This document shows, one piece after another, positions 34,314 to 43,790 of a stretch of 64,000 nt of DNA. The stretch covers positions 744,001 through 808,000 of the forward strand of contig NZ_AP012541.1 in assembly GCF_000829035.1 (NCBI RefSeq), read 5' to 3'. This DNA is from Lacticaseibacillus paracasei subsp. paracasei (GTDB taxonomy: Bacteria > Bacillota > Bacilli > Lactobacillales > Lactobacillaceae). Numbering within the stretch: position 1 is the first letter of the stretch; every line of letters begins with the position of its first letter. A program made the position numbers and the translations under genes. Under the pieces are notes generated by a model. The model was not told the origin of the DNA. It did no database searches and saw only the letters and a program-made list of their open reading frames with translations.

Positions 34314-34329
34314 AGTAAAACGCTTGCAT
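34314..34329. promoter_or_regulatory. cre-like site in the pepQ-ccpA intergenic region
   Basis: AGTAAAACGCTTGCAT matches WTGNAARCGNWWWCAW at 13 of 16 positions. A cre in this intergenic region is known from related lactobacilli, where CcpA controls itself and pepQ. Confidence 0.5.
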
Positions 34330-34407
34330 TGCTATTTCTATTCTGTTACTTTGGAATGTAAATAGAACTTCGTGATTTCATCTTTTCACGACTAAGGAGA
34401 AAATCAA

Positions 34408-35409
34408 TTGGAAAAGCAAACAATTACAATTTATGATGTCGCACGCGAGGCTAATGTCTCAATGGCGACAGTGTCTCGAGTCGTTAATGGTAACCCAAAT
34501 GTGAAACCAGCTACTCGCAAGAAGGTTTTGGAAGTGATCGAACGGCTTGATTATCGGCCGAATGCAGTTGCTCGTGGTCTGGCAAGCAAGAAGACGACAA
34601 CTGTCGGGGTAATTATCCCAGATGTCACGAACATGTTCTTCTCAAGCTTGGCACGTGGGATTGATGATGTTGCCACGATGTACAAGTACAATATCATCTT
34701 GGCGAACTCTGATGAAAACAATCAAAAAGAAGTCACGGTGTTAAACACATTGTTGGCTAAACAAGTGGATGGTTTGATTTTCATGGGCCATGAATTGACT
34801 GACTCAATTCGTGCTGAATTCTCACGCAGTAAGACCCCTGTTGTGCTTGCTGGCTCAATCGATCCTGACGAACAGGTTGGCAGTGTCAACATCGATTACG
34901 TGGCTGCTGTCGAAGAAGCCACGCGTCAGTTATTGGAAAGTGGCAACAAGCGGGTTGCTCTGGCGACCGGTTCATTGACGCATCCGATCAATGGGCAGTT
35001 CCGGCTCAAGGGTTACAAACAGGCTCTGGAAAAGGCCGGTGTTGCTTATGACGAAAGCCTGATTTTTGAAAATGAGCCAAGCTACCAAGCTGGTTTGGCC
35101 TTGTTTGATAAGTTGCAGAAAGTTGGGGCAACGGCGGTTATTGCAGGTGATGACGAGTTAGCAGTTGGCCTTTTGGATGACGCAATTGATAAGGGCGTTA
35201 AGGTGCCGGACGACTTTGAAATTATCACCAGCAATAACACCAAACTGACGGAAATGACTCGGCCACAACTTACTTCGATTGATCAGCCATTGTATGATAT
35301 TGGTGCGGTTGCTATGCGCTTGCTGACCAAGATGATGAATAAAGAAGAGATCGAGGAAAAGACCGTTATGCTTGGCTTCGATATTTTGAAGCGTGGCTCA
35401 ACGAAATAA
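34408..35409 (+). CDS. ccpA: Catabolite control protein A
   Basis: A 333-residue LacI-family regulator. N-terminal HTH (TIYDVAREANVSMATVSRVVNG) and hinge helix (RPNAVARGLASKKTTTVG), then the effector domain that binds HPr-Ser-P. The start is TTG at 34408 with AAGGAGA 7 bp upstream; no ATG fits. It is the global regulator of carbon catabolite repression. Monocistronic, ending at a strong bidirectional terminator. Confidence 0.97.
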   Translation: MEKQTITIYDVAREANVSMATVSRVVNGNPNVKPATRKKVLEVIERLDYRPNAVARGLASKKTTTVGVIIPDVTNMFFSSLARGIDDVATMYKYNIILANSDENNQKEVTVLNTLLAKQVDGLIFMGHELTDSIRAEFSRSKTPVVLAGSIDPDEQVGSVNIDYVAAVEEATRQLLESGNKRVALATGSLTHPINGQFRLKGYKQALEKAGVAYDESLIFENEPSYQAGLALFDKLQKVGATAVIAGDDELAVGLLDDAIDKGVKVPDDFEIITSNNTKLTEMTRPQLTSIDQPLYDIGAVAMRLLTKMMNKEEIEEKTVMLGFDILKRGSTK

Positions 35410-35460
35410 TGCCAGCTTTTGTGAGCTGTTTAGCTGACATGTAAAGTCGTTAGGACAAAG

Positions 35461-35498
35461 AAAAAGGCCTCCAAGCAAATTACTTGGAGGCCTTTTTT
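35461..35498. terminator. Bidirectional terminator between ccpA and the PBP gene
   Basis: A 15-bp perfect stem AAAAAGGCCTCCAAG / CTTGGAGGCCTTTTT with a 7-nt loop, flanked by A and T runs. Confidence 0.95.
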
Positions 35499-35531
35499 CT
35501 TGCGTTGAAACGAAAACTCGTGATCGTGTTG

Positions 35532-38315
35532 TTACTGACCGCCGCCAGTCGTTGTTGCAGGTGGGGTCTGTTGTTGATTGGTATTATTAGTGCCACCAGT
35601 ATTCGTACCGCCACCAGTCGTTGTACCTGTGCCGGTTGTCGTGCCAGTTTCTGTGGTCGTCCCAGTACCGCCAGTCCCACCAGTGCCGGTGGCGCCATTC
35701 GTGCCGCCAGTCCCGGTGGTTTGTGGTTCGCTTGGCTGGTTTTCAGATGTCCCTTGTTGGTTTTGCTGACTTGATGGCACTGTCACGCTAGGAGCACTGC
35801 TAGGTGTCGTCTGAGTATCTTCAGTTGGCGTGATCGGGGTTTCTTGATGTTCTTTTTTGGCTTCAGTTGAATTGCCGTTGGCATCGGAAACCTGACCATA
35901 GCCATTTTGTTTGCCATCAAGATGGTCGAAGAACAACTGATAATTAGCTTTACTGCCACCGATGGCAAAATCATTTTTCGTGGTTGGCTGCCAATCATTG
36001 TAAAGGCTGGTGACGGTTGAGCCGCCAGTTCGGTAGGTGTTTCCGTCAAAAGTCAAGGTGCCAGCGGGTTGCCCAGTTTGTTTATCGACAGTCACTGATT
36101 TAACCGTATCCGGGCGTGCCAGTTTCTGATTAACCTTAAATTGTTTAGGAATCGTCTGGTAAACTGCGTTGGTTAATTTAGCCCAATAGGCTTCATTGGT
36201 CATGGAGCCAGTCTCATCTAGTGAATAAGTTGTGCCATCATTATTGTCATAGCCCATCCAACTGGCGATTGTTACCCCAGGTGTCGAGCCAATAAACCAG
36301 ATGTCCCGGAAATCATTGCTCGTCCCTGTTTTCCCGATCAGGTTATCAGTGTTGAAGTGGAGTTGATAATTGAGGCTTTCCGCAGTTCCGGAATCAATCA
36401 CGTTTTTCAACATTTGATTCATGATGTAGGTCGTGCCCTTAGAGAAGACTTTAGTTTTCTTAACCTTATGTTGATAGATTGGATGACCAGACGGATCGAC
36501 AATCTCCGAAATCACGTAGGCTGGTACGTGCTCACCTTGGTTGGCAAAGGTTGAAAATGCGCTGGCTTGTTCTTTGACATCAACCCCGTAATCAGTCCCG
36601 CCCAAAGCGAGTCCAAGCTGACTATAGTCATTTTTGGTGAGGGTATCGATGCCCATTTTATCCATATAGTCCTTAACATTAACGGTCGGCTTGATGTGTT
36701 TATATAAGTTGACTGCTGGGATGTTGTAGGATTGGGCAAGCGCTTCGGTGGCAGGAATAAAGCGATTCTGAATCTGACCGCCGTAGTCTGTCACGCTGTA
36801 ATTGTTGCCGAGATCGGTTTTAAAATCAGCCAACGCTGTTTGCGAGCCGATGATTTTTTGGTCAACGGCCGGCGCGTAAACTAGCAAAGGCTTAATCGTT
36901 GATCCTGGCGAACGCAATGTATAGATGTGATTGAGTTCACCAGAGACTCCGCCAACGAAGCCTAAAACAGCCCCGGTTTGATTGTCCAAGACGACCGAAC
37001 CATTTTGGACTGGATGTTTAATGGTTTCGGTTTCGCCAGTCTTCGGATTAATTTGTGTGCTGGTATAAGTCTGACCAAATGTGCTGCGTGTTGCCTTCAT
37101 CACAAATTGCATCCGGTCGTAAACATCTTTGTTAATCGTGCTTTTAATCTGATAATTTTTCGATGAAAAAAGATTAGCAGCTTGCCGCAGATAGTCGTTG
37201 TTTAAGGCGTTGTCTTTCGCCAATTCGGCGGCGGAATGGCCATCGTTTTTAGCCAACTGCTCAGCAAGTAATGATTCGGCTTCGCTTAACACCATGTTGT
37301 ACACGTAGCCATATTGATTGTCGTCTTCTTCAGCATTCTCATGCTGGAGAAAAGCACCTTTGATATCAAATGCCTTGGCGTCGACATATTGTTTATGACT
37401 AATGACCCCAGCTCGATACATCCGGAATAGAACGGTCTGCTGACGATCCACACCATCTTTGAGATTGCTTTTAAGGGCGCCAGAAGCGGTATACGGGGTG
37501 TAAATAAACGGACTTTGTGGCAGGCCGGCAATAAACGCTGCTTCTGGCAGGTTGATGTCCTTCGCCGAGACGCCGAATAGGCCTTGGGCAGCTGCCTCAA
37601 CCCCAGCTATGTTTTGACCTTTATTGTTACGACCAAGTGTGGCCACATTCAAATACGTGGCTAGAATTTGATCCTTGCTAAAATGATTATTTAAACGTCG
37701 GGCGAGCATAATTTCTGCCGCTTTACGTTTAAAGGTCGTTTCTGAGCTTAGAAACATCATTTTGACCACTTGTTGTGTCAATGTTGAGCCACCGGTTTGA
37801 TTGCCCATGCCAGTTAAATCAGAGAAAAAAGCACGAATGACCGCTTTGGGTACAACGCCATCATGCCGATAGAAGTCTTCATCTTCAGTGGCGACAATGG
37901 CTTTTGTCAGCCAAGGCGACATTTCATTCAAATCAACCTTGGTTGAGACCAAATCGCTTTTAACATTGCTGAGTTTGACATTGTGAGCAAAATACATGCT
38001 GGAAGTGCGGCTTGTATTGGAAAGGGTGGCCTTCATGGCAGCTTCGGTCGGAATCGGGGTGGCATCGATAATTGAAACGAAATAGCCGCCGAATAAACCG
38101 AGGCCAAAGACAGTCGCAATACCGAGCACGCCGAGTAAGTAATAAACAATGGTTTTAATACTTTGTAAGGTGACGTTGCCGTAAAAGACAACGGCCTCCT
38201 TGCCAGTTAAGTTTGTTGTCTCTGCTTCGGAATCAGGACGCCGGGTCACAAACGCAGTGAACCAGTGGCGAAATCGAGTCCCGAGCGTTTTGACTCGATC
38301 AAAGAACTTCTTCAA
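35532..38315 (-). CDS. pbp2A: Class A penicillin-binding protein, PBP2A-like
   Basis: 927 residues. A cytoplasmic N-terminus of about 55 residues, one membrane anchor (about 56-80), a GT51 glycosyltransferase domain (ATEDEDFYRHDGV, GGSTLTQQVVKMMFL, RKAAEIMLARRL), and a transpeptidase domain with SxxK (GSTIKP), SxN (SYN) and KTG (GKTGTS). It polymerises and cross-links peptidoglycan. The last about 120 residues are a Gly/Thr/Gln-rich low-complexity tail outside the membrane, rich in GTGG and GTTT runs, likely flexible and variable between strains. The long cytoplasmic N-terminus and length fit the PBP2a subgroup; the subgroup call is less certain than the class. Confidence 0.93.
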   Translation of the reverse strand: MKKFFDRVKTLGTRFRHWFTAFVTRRPDSEAETTNLTGKEAVVFYGNVTLQSIKTIVYYLLGVLGIATVFGLGLFGGYFVSIIDATPIPTEAAMKATLSNTSRTSSMYFAHNVKLSNVKSDLVSTKVDLNEMSPWLTKAIVATEDEDFYRHDGVVPKAVIRAFFSDLTGMGNQTGGSTLTQQVVKMMFLSSETTFKRKAAEIMLARRLNNHFSKDQILATYLNVATLGRNNKGQNIAGVEAAAQGLFGVSAKDINLPEAAFIAGLPQSPFIYTPYTASGALKSNLKDGVDRQQTVLFRMYRAGVISHKQYVDAKAFDIKGAFLQHENAEEDDNQYGYVYNMVLSEAESLLAEQLAKNDGHSAAELAKDNALNNDYLRQAANLFSSKNYQIKSTINKDVYDRMQFVMKATRSTFGQTYTSTQINPKTGETETIKHPVQNGSVVLDNQTGAVLGFVGGVSGELNHIYTLRSPGSTIKPLLVYAPAVDQKIIGSQTALADFKTDLGNNYSVTDYGGQIQNRFIPATEALAQSYNIPAVNLYKHIKPTVNVKDYMDKMGIDTLTKNDYSQLGLALGGTDYGVDVKEQASAFSTFANQGEHVPAYVISEIVDPSGHPIYQHKVKKTKVFSKGTTYIMNQMLKNVIDSGTAESLNYQLHFNTDNLIGKTGTSNDFRDIWFIGSTPGVTIASWMGYDNNDGTTYSLDETGSMTNEAYWAKLTNAVYQTIPKQFKVNQKLARPDTVKSVTVDKQTGQPAGTLTFDGNTYRTGGSTVTSLYNDWQPTTKNDFAIGGSKANYQLFFDHLDGKQNGYGQVSDANGNSTEAKKEHQETPITPTEDTQTTPSSAPSVTVPSSQQNQQGTSENQPSEPQTTGTGGTNGATGTGGTGGTGTTTETGTTTGTGTTTGGGTNTGGTNNTNQQQTPPATTTGGGQ

Positions 38316-38398
38316 ATGCTTGTCCCACCTTAAATTATGGTCTAGTACGCCTTAGTATACCTTAAATATTAAGCGGATTCTAACCGGGGATTTGTTGA

Positions 38399-38505
38399 GG
38401 CGTGTGAACCGACCTAGCCTAAAACCGGGGTGTAAGCTGCTTGAGGCGTGATGACCGGTTTTTGACGGGGTCGTTGTCTGCAGATTCCAAGGCTAGTGAG
38501 CACAT
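38399..38505 (+). repeat. Long palindromic repeat, divergent copy
   Basis: Recognisable parts are GCGTGTGAACCGACCTAGCC facing GGCTAGTGAGCAC, AAAACCGGGGTGTAAGC and GAGGCGTGATGACCGG. Several arms no longer pair well, suggesting an old copy. The rest of the 38316-38616 gap has no gene. Confidence 0.6.
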
Positions 38506-38616
38506 CTTTGACGCAGTGGCGAAGCCTAAGCGCTGACTTCGCAAACAGCTTGTCACGTCTCATCAGGTGTGTAAAACTGATAGCATGTAGCTTTAAGACG
38601 AGAATAGGAGCTTAGT

Positions 38617-39300
38617 ATGTATCGGATAATTTTGTTTGATGTTGATGACACGTTACTGGATTTTAAAGCAGGTGAACTAAAAAGTCTGGCAAAGATGTTT
38701 GCCAGACTCAATTTGACTTACTCGCCGCGGATTGAGGCAAGTTATCTGAAAATTAATGCCAGTCTATGGCGTGACTACGAAGCGGGGCGCATCACGCGGC
38801 CAGAATTATTTGATGTGCGGTTTGCCAAACTCTTTCGCCATCATCACATTGAGGCTGATCCGCATTTGGCAGAACGCACCTATCATCATTTTTTGGATCA
38901 AGAGGCCATTTTGCTGCCGCGAGTTCTGGACACCTTGGATGCGTTGCAGGATTATCGGCTGTTTATTGTCAGCAACGGTATCGAGCCTGTGCAACGTGAA
39001 CGCTTGGCATCGAGCGGTCTGATTGATTACTTTGAAGATATTTTTGTTTCTGATAGCGTGGGCAGCCCGAAGCCGACCGTGGCCTTTTTTGACTATGTTG
39101 CCAAACGCATCCCGCGGTTTGACCGGCGTGAGACATTGATCATGGGCGACTCGCTGACCTCAGACATTCAAGGTGGGATCAATGGCAAAATTGATTCGAT
39201 TTGGTTTAATCCACATTTTCAGCCAAATCGCGATCACATCACACCGACTTATCAACTCAACGAATTTAGCGATTTGACGAAGCTATTGGCGCTTAACTGA
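38617..39300 (+). CDS. YjjG-family HAD pyrimidine nucleotidase
   Basis: 227 residues. HAD motifs: FDVDDTLLDF (I), IVSNG (II), KPTVAFF (III, Lys) and IMGDSLTSDIQGG (IV), with a helical cap inserted after motif I, as in YjjG. The family dephosphorylates pyrimidine nucleoside 5'-monophosphates including non-canonical ones. AATAGGAG ribosome site. It is convergent with birA; the two stop codons are 6 bp apart with no terminator between. Confidence 0.88.
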   Translation: MYRIILFDVDDTLLDFKAGELKSLAKMFARLNLTYSPRIEASYLKINASLWRDYEAGRITRPELFDVRFAKLFRHHHIEADPHLAERTYHHFLDQEAILLPRVLDTLDALQDYRLFIVSNGIEPVQRERLASSGLIDYFEDIFVSDSVGSPKPTVAFFDYVAKRIPRFDRRETLIMGDSLTSDIQGGINGKIDSIWFNPHFQPNRDHITPTYQLNEFSDLTKLLALN

Positions 39301-39306
39301 GGTGAC

Positions 39307-40059
39307 TTAGACTGTTTCAACGAGTCGGATGGTGCCGCTTGAGACCACCAATGTGCCAAGATCTGTTTTTAATAGTAAAGCGCCGTTATCATCGAATCCG
39401 CTGATCGTCCCGGTCAGCGGATTTTGTGTGCCGCTGACCGTGATGCGGCGACCAACCCATGCTGCTCGTTTGCGGTACGCTGGCATGATGGTCTCGGGAT
39501 TGGCAAAAAGCCGCATCAAGTGGGTCAAATAACGACCAGCAAGCTCGGGACGCGGATCATTTGCAGGGACCTCGCGCAAAATGGTTGTCATCGGCTGATC
39601 ATTTGGCAAAGGACCGCTGGCAGCAGGGAAAAGATCGACGCCGGTTCCCAAAATGACAGCATTTTGTTCCAACAACGCTTCGGCTAAAATACCCGCGACT
39701 TTCTTACCAGCTTTCTGTAGATCGTTTACCCACTTAATCTGAGTGCTGATGCCAAACTGATCGGCGATTGCTTGTTGAAGCGCAACACCAGCAGCAGGTG
39801 TGATTAGGGCACGGTTAATTTGTGGATGAAACGCATAGCTGATGTAAAGTCCAGCATCAGCTGGGCTTGCAAAATGTTTACCATGCCGTCCAACGCCAGC
39901 GGTTTGCTGGTCGGCAATTAAAATCTGTGGCAAGGGGCCGCCGTTTTGAACGGACTTTTTTAAAATGACATTTGTGGATGTGACGGTACCTGCTGTGGTG
40001 ACAGCGGCACGCAAACGGGGATCATCTAACCATGGGTTTAAAGCATCAGGTTCAAACAT
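39307..40059 (-). CDS. birA: Biotin--[acetyl-CoA carboxylase] ligase
   Basis: 250 residues from ATG 40059 (GAAAGGAAGC upstream; a longer open frame lacks support). Catalytic features: VTSTNVILKK, GVGRHGKHFASPADAGLYIS (the biotin/ATP loop, variant of GRGRxGR) and KWVNDL. It lacks the N-terminal HTH of bifunctional BirA, so is a group I ligase without repressor activity. It attaches biotin to carboxylases. Confidence 0.9.
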   Translation of the reverse strand: MFEPDALNPWLDDPRLRAAVTTAGTVTSTNVILKKSVQNGGPLPQILIADQQTAGVGRHGKHFASPADAGLYISYAFHPQINRALITPAAGVALQQAIADQFGISTQIKWVNDLQKAGKKVAGILAEALLEQNAVILGTGVDLFPAASGPLPNDQPMTTILREVPANDPRPELAGRYLTHLMRLFANPETIMPAYRKRAAWVGRRITVSGTQNPLTGTISGFDDNGALLLKTDLGTLVVSSGTIRLVETV

Positions 40060-40101
40060 AAATTGCTTCCTTTCAGACGTTTTGATAACGGTTAACGCCA
40101 A

Positions 40102-40135
40102 CAAGGCCGACCTAGTTTAAAACTAAGACGGCCTT
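40102..40135 (-). terminator. Hairpin downstream of pepV
   Basis: CAAGGCCG.C.TAGTTT pairs with AAACTA.G.CGGCCTTG, placed between the pepV stop and birA. The T run is weak. Confidence 0.45.
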
Positions 40136-40171
40136 GCATGAACTGAATGTCGATAAAATGACGCCCAGAGA

Positions 40172-41575
40172 TTACTTGACCAGGCGACTGATGGCATCGG
40201 CATAAATGGCAACAGCCGTGATGATATCCTTAATCGGCATGTATTCGTTAGCTTGATGCATCACATTTTCTTGACCTGGCATTTGGGCACCGAATGCAAC
40301 GCCGCGCTTAATGATACGACCATAAGTTCCGCCTCCGATCACTTGCTCATGTCCTGGGATCCCGGTGTGATCAGTGAATGTTTGGAGAAGTGTTTTCACC
40401 AATGGATCATCCCCTGGCACATAGTGAGGGCCTTGGGCATGACCACTGATGCTTACGGTGACCTTGTCGGCGCCTAATGTCGTCTCAATCTGATCACGAA
40501 TGGTGTCAGCATCTGTCCCTTGCGGATAACGGACATTCACAAGCACACTTTGTTCGCCATCTTGAGTAAAGGTGAAGATGTCTGGGCTGGCGGTCAATTC
40601 GCCCATCAGCTTGTCGGTATAATTGATGCCTAACAGCTTGCCTCGTGAGTCGTTGTGCAAGTATTTAGCGACCATCAGGAGATAAGCTTTACCGGCTGGA
40701 TCAAATGGCAAGTCTGCCAGTAGATTGGCCAAGTAAGTGCCAGCATTTTTGCCATCTTTTGGCTCCTGTGCATGTGCACCTTTGCCGACAACTTCAATGG
40801 TTGTTGGATTACCCAAAGTAAGGGTAAGTTTGACGCCAGCCTCATCCGCCCAAGCGGTTGCTTGTGTGGCAAAAGTTTCTGGTAAATCGCCGGTGATGGT
40901 CGCAGTTGCGACTTGCGGCACCATGTTTGGCCGAATCCCGGCCGAGAAGTTGGTGAGCGTTAACTCAGCTGGTGCAGCGGCAATTGGCTTTTGATCGATT
41001 TTGAAACTGGCAATGCCTTTTTCACCGTTGATGATTGGAAATTCAGCATCTGGTGAGAAGCCAAAATCCGGTGCCGGCTGGGTTTCCAGATAGCGATGAA
41101 TCCCGACCCATTCGGATTCTTCATCGGTGCCGATGATAAAGTGGATCTTTTTATTGATTGGCAGGCCAAGATCACGAATCAACTTTAAGGCATAATAAGC
41201 TGCGATGCTTGGTCCTTTATCATCGCTAGTGCCACGCCCATAAATTTTACCGTCCTTGATAACGGGTACGAATGGATCAGTTTGCCAACCTGGACCTGCT
41301 GGCACAACATCCACATGGCCAAACAAACCAAAGATCTCGTCACCGCTGCCAAGCTCAATGCGACCGGCAACGTTATCAACATTAAGTGTTTTGAAACCAT
41401 CGCGTTCGGCAATTGTCAAAAAGGCTTCCAGTGCTTTGGCCGGTCCCGGGCCAAGTGGGTACGCCTTTGTTTGATGGTCCGTATCGCGCTCAGAGTTGAT
41501 TTTCAAAAGGGTTGTCAAGTCTGAAAGGAGTTGCGGTTCTAACTTCTCTGCTTCTTGCTGCCAATTAATCGTCAT
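40172..41575 (-). CDS. pepV: Dipeptidase PepV (M20)
   Basis: 467 residues. Metal-site motifs: FGHVDVVPAGPGW, YGRGTSDDKGPS, GTDEESEW, and a late GGGTYGR and FGAQMPGQ region. PepV is a zinc dipeptidase with broad specificity, a housekeeping enzyme of peptide use and wall metabolism in lactic bacteria. No terminator between it and upstream gene except the hairpin at 41638. Confidence 0.95.
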   Translation of the reverse strand: MTINWQQEAEKLEPQLLSDLTTLLKINSERDTDHQTKAYPLGPGPAKALEAFLTIAERDGFKTLNVDNVAGRIELGSGDEIFGLFGHVDVVPAGPGWQTDPFVPVIKDGKIYGRGTSDDKGPSIAAYYALKLIRDLGLPINKKIHFIIGTDEESEWVGIHRYLETQPAPDFGFSPDAEFPIINGEKGIASFKIDQKPIAAAPAELTLTNFSAGIRPNMVPQVATATITGDLPETFATQATAWADEAGVKLTLTLGNPTTIEVVGKGAHAQEPKDGKNAGTYLANLLADLPFDPAGKAYLLMVAKYLHNDSRGKLLGINYTDKLMGELTASPDIFTFTQDGEQSVLVNVRYPQGTDADTIRDQIETTLGADKVTVSISGHAQGPHYVPGDDPLVKTLLQTFTDHTGIPGHEQVIGGGTYGRIIKRGVAFGAQMPGQENVMHQANEYMPIKDIITAVAIYADAISRLVK

Positions 41576-41637
41576 GAGGTTAACCTACTTTCTTACTGTC
41601 ATTGTCTTTAGGATAGCATGTTTAATCATGGGAAACT

Positions 41638-41693
41638 AATAAGCCGTTCATCAAATTGTGAGGGTTGATAGTCACAATTGATGAACGGCTTAT
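41638..41693 (-). terminator. Large hairpin after the GDPD gene
   Basis: ATAAGCCGTTCATCAA.TTGTGA pairs with TCACAATTGATGAACGGCTTAT over about 22 bp. No long T run follows, but its position between two tandem minus-strand genes suits a terminator. Confidence 0.6.
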
Positions 41694-41713
41694 GATTGAG
41701 CGTGGTTCGGCGA

Positions 41714-43054
41714 TTAACCGATGCCAACGACGCTAGCATTCAACAGTGGTGTGTCAAAGGCCGTGTCGCCTAATGCCCAGTGGACAAGTGGCTTTTGTGC
41801 AGCAGGAATACTGCGATATTGACTCATCCAGGTAGTCATATTTTCAGCATCTGGCAACAGTTGCAAATCTTGGGCGTTTAGCCAACCGGTTTTGATCTTT
41901 ACATAGAGGTGATTGCCTTCATACCGTGCCGCTGTGATGTGATGACGCGTATGGTTAGCGATGTGAGCAATGACATCTTGTTGATGCAACGGATCAGCGT
42001 ATACTGGCACGCGAAATTTTTTTCCGGTGACAACAGCATTTTGATTAATGAAGAGGCTAGCCCATCCGGCTTGCGGCGCAAGATTGACAGTTGTCGCTGG
42101 AACGAAAGCATTGTCGCCAATTTGATAATAGGTGTTGCCAGCAATCGTGATCATGCTGGAAATCATCACAGGGGTTTCAGGCGCTAATTGTTCATGGCGC
42201 AACGTCGGCTGATATGGATTTTCGTAAATGGGTAAGGGCGTGGTACTGGAGTTGGCACCAAGATCGTTAATATCGGTTGTCACTGCAGCGGCCTTCAATG
42301 CCTGAAATTCATGCCCTAGAGCCGTATAGTTGGTGACGATACCGTCAATGTTGAGATTCACCAGCCAAGTCCATAATGAGCGATTTTCGTTCATCTCGTC
42401 CCAGATGTAGACTTTTTTGCCAAGATCGTGAAGTTGGGTCACAAGTTGCGGTGTCACTAAGTCCGAACTCAGGTTGATACCATCTACGTAGGTTAAGACA
42501 TCAAAATTGATTCGTTTAAGTGAGCCAACAATAAGGATACGGGGCACATTGGGCAAAACGGCTTGAAGCCTTTTTAAGCTTGCAGCGGAAAATGAGTGAA
42601 ACATCACACGATTTTCCATGTGATACTTTTGGATTAATGCCGCTATTTTGTCTTCGAGATGGGGATGAGGTTCTCCCTTTACGATTTTGGTCTCAATTAG
42701 AAATTTATGGTTGGTTTGTTGCTCATGAATGAAGAGATCTTCCAAGCTGTGAATCGGCTCGCCATTTTTGGTATGATATTGCTGAAGTTGAGCAAAGTTC
42801 GTTGTGGCAATTGCCAAATTAGCGCCGGTCATTCGTTGAATCGTTGAGTCGTGTTGAATCGCCACGACACCGTCAGCACTTTCATGCACATCCAGTTCGA
42901 CATAGTCGGCGCCATTATTAAAAGCACTGTCAAAACTTTGGTAAGTCTCTTCCGGATAATTCAACGGATCGCCGCGATGGCCGATCAGCGTGAAACCCGA
43001 AAGCAGAAGGAATAAAGGCAGCAATAGCACTGCCAGCGTGAGTCGCTTGCCCAT
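41714..43054 (-). CDS. Membrane-anchored or secreted glycerophosphodiester phosphodiesterase with a C-terminal surface domain
   Basis: 446 residues from ATG 43054, which has GGAAAGGAG upstream; a longer open frame adds an implausible Cys-rich leader. A signal or anchor segment (about 4-22, LTLAVLLLPLFLLLSGF) precedes the GDPD TIM barrel: LIGHRGDPLNYPEET with catalytic His, VELDVHESADG, QHDSTIQR, and IETKI. After about residue 290 come two repeats resembling SLAP surface domains (YYQIGDNAFVPATTV and the VKIKTGWLNAQDLQLL segment), perhaps for wall attachment. It cleaves glycerophosphodiesters, possibly from lipids or teichoic acid. Confidence 0.85.
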   Translation of the reverse strand: MGKRLTLAVLLLPLFLLLSGFTLIGHRGDPLNYPEETYQSFDSAFNNGADYVELDVHESADGVVAIQHDSTIQRMTGANLAIATTNFAQLQQYHTKNGEPIHSLEDLFIHEQQTNHKFLIETKIVKGEPHPHLEDKIAALIQKYHMENRVMFHSFSAASLKRLQAVLPNVPRILIVGSLKRINFDVLTYVDGINLSSDLVTPQLVTQLHDLGKKVYIWDEMNENRSLWTWLVNLNIDGIVTNYTALGHEFQALKAAAVTTDINDLGANSSTTPLPIYENPYQPTLRHEQLAPETPVMISSMITIAGNTYYQIGDNAFVPATTVNLAPQAGWASLFINQNAVVTGKKFRVPVYADPLHQQDVIAHIANHTRHHITAARYEGNHLYVKIKTGWLNAQDLQLLPDAENMTTWMSQYRSIPAAQKPLVHWALGDTAFDTPLLNASVVGIG

Positions 43055-43172
43055 ACAGGCTGCTCCTTTCCAGAAAAAAACATCATACCATAAACATAGC
43101 ACCACAAAGTAGCCGGGACAATTTTTAGAACACGACAAGCAGTGGCTAAATTGATAAAGGAGTACGAAGAAC

Positions 43173-43487
43173 ATGGCTGATAAATTTCAAGTTTTCGATT
43201 TAATTCAAGAAATCACACGGAATGACGGTAGTCGCTATTTTGAACTAGGTAACGTCATGATGAACGGTCGGGCGGAAAAGGCGGCTATGAAGGGGCTTAT
43301 TAAACGTGTGCGGATCGTTCAACTAAACATTCCTCATTCAACTGCTGTGACAGCTTACGAACAGTACATCAACGATCATTATGAATTCCCGTCAGCTGAT
43401 TTGACGAGCTGGGAAGAGTGGGACAAACCAGAAGGGCCGGTACGCCAGGCTTACCACGAGATTCTGAAGCAGAACCATGTTGGATGA
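43173..43487 (+). CDS. Unknown protein, 104 residues
   Basis: ATG at 43173 with AAAGGAG 11 bp before it. The product is soluble, begins MADKFQVFDLIQEITRNDG and has an acidic, Trp-containing C-terminal part (LTSWEEWDKPEGPV). No signal peptide or known motif. It is divergent from the GDPD gene, 118 bp apart. I do not recognise the family; coding is likely from the ribosome site, base use and lack of a competing frame. Confidence 0.7.
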   Translation: MADKFQVFDLIQEITRNDGSRYFELGNVMMNGRAEKAAMKGLIKRVRIVQLNIPHSTAVTAYEQYINDHYEFPSADLTSWEEWDKPEGPVRQAYHEILKQNHVG

Positions 43488-43693
43488 GTGGTGATATCGC
43501 TGGATCGTCAGCGACAGTAACAATTTAAACAAAACCTAACAAACACTGGCATTCACACTGGTAACGTTGGCTTGGGTGATGCTAGCAGCGGTGCGGTGGC
43601 TTTAGTCTCACCTACTGCGCTAACTAGGTGAGCACCATCGCGAATCGTCAGGTAGTTGGCTTGATTTTCGGTTAGTTTGATACACGCCGCATT

Positions 43694-43722
43694 TTGCGTC
43701 ACGTTGACGCCACTTATATAAT
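43694..43722 (+). promoter_or_regulatory. Promoter of the yibE/F operon
   Basis: TTGCGT and a perfect TATAAT are 17 bp apart, about 68 bp before the GTG start. The rest of the 43488-43790 gap shows small hairpins but no gene. Confidence 0.65.
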
Positions 43723-43790
43723 GTAGGGCATATGAAAGTAGGGCATTCACTAGGTTGATTTTGGCCGCGTGAATGTGAGGAGGCGTCAGC

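Noticed and set aside
35484..35774. Val/Pro-rich open frames opposite the PBP tail
   Set aside because: They are the antisense of the Gly/Thr-rich coding tail.
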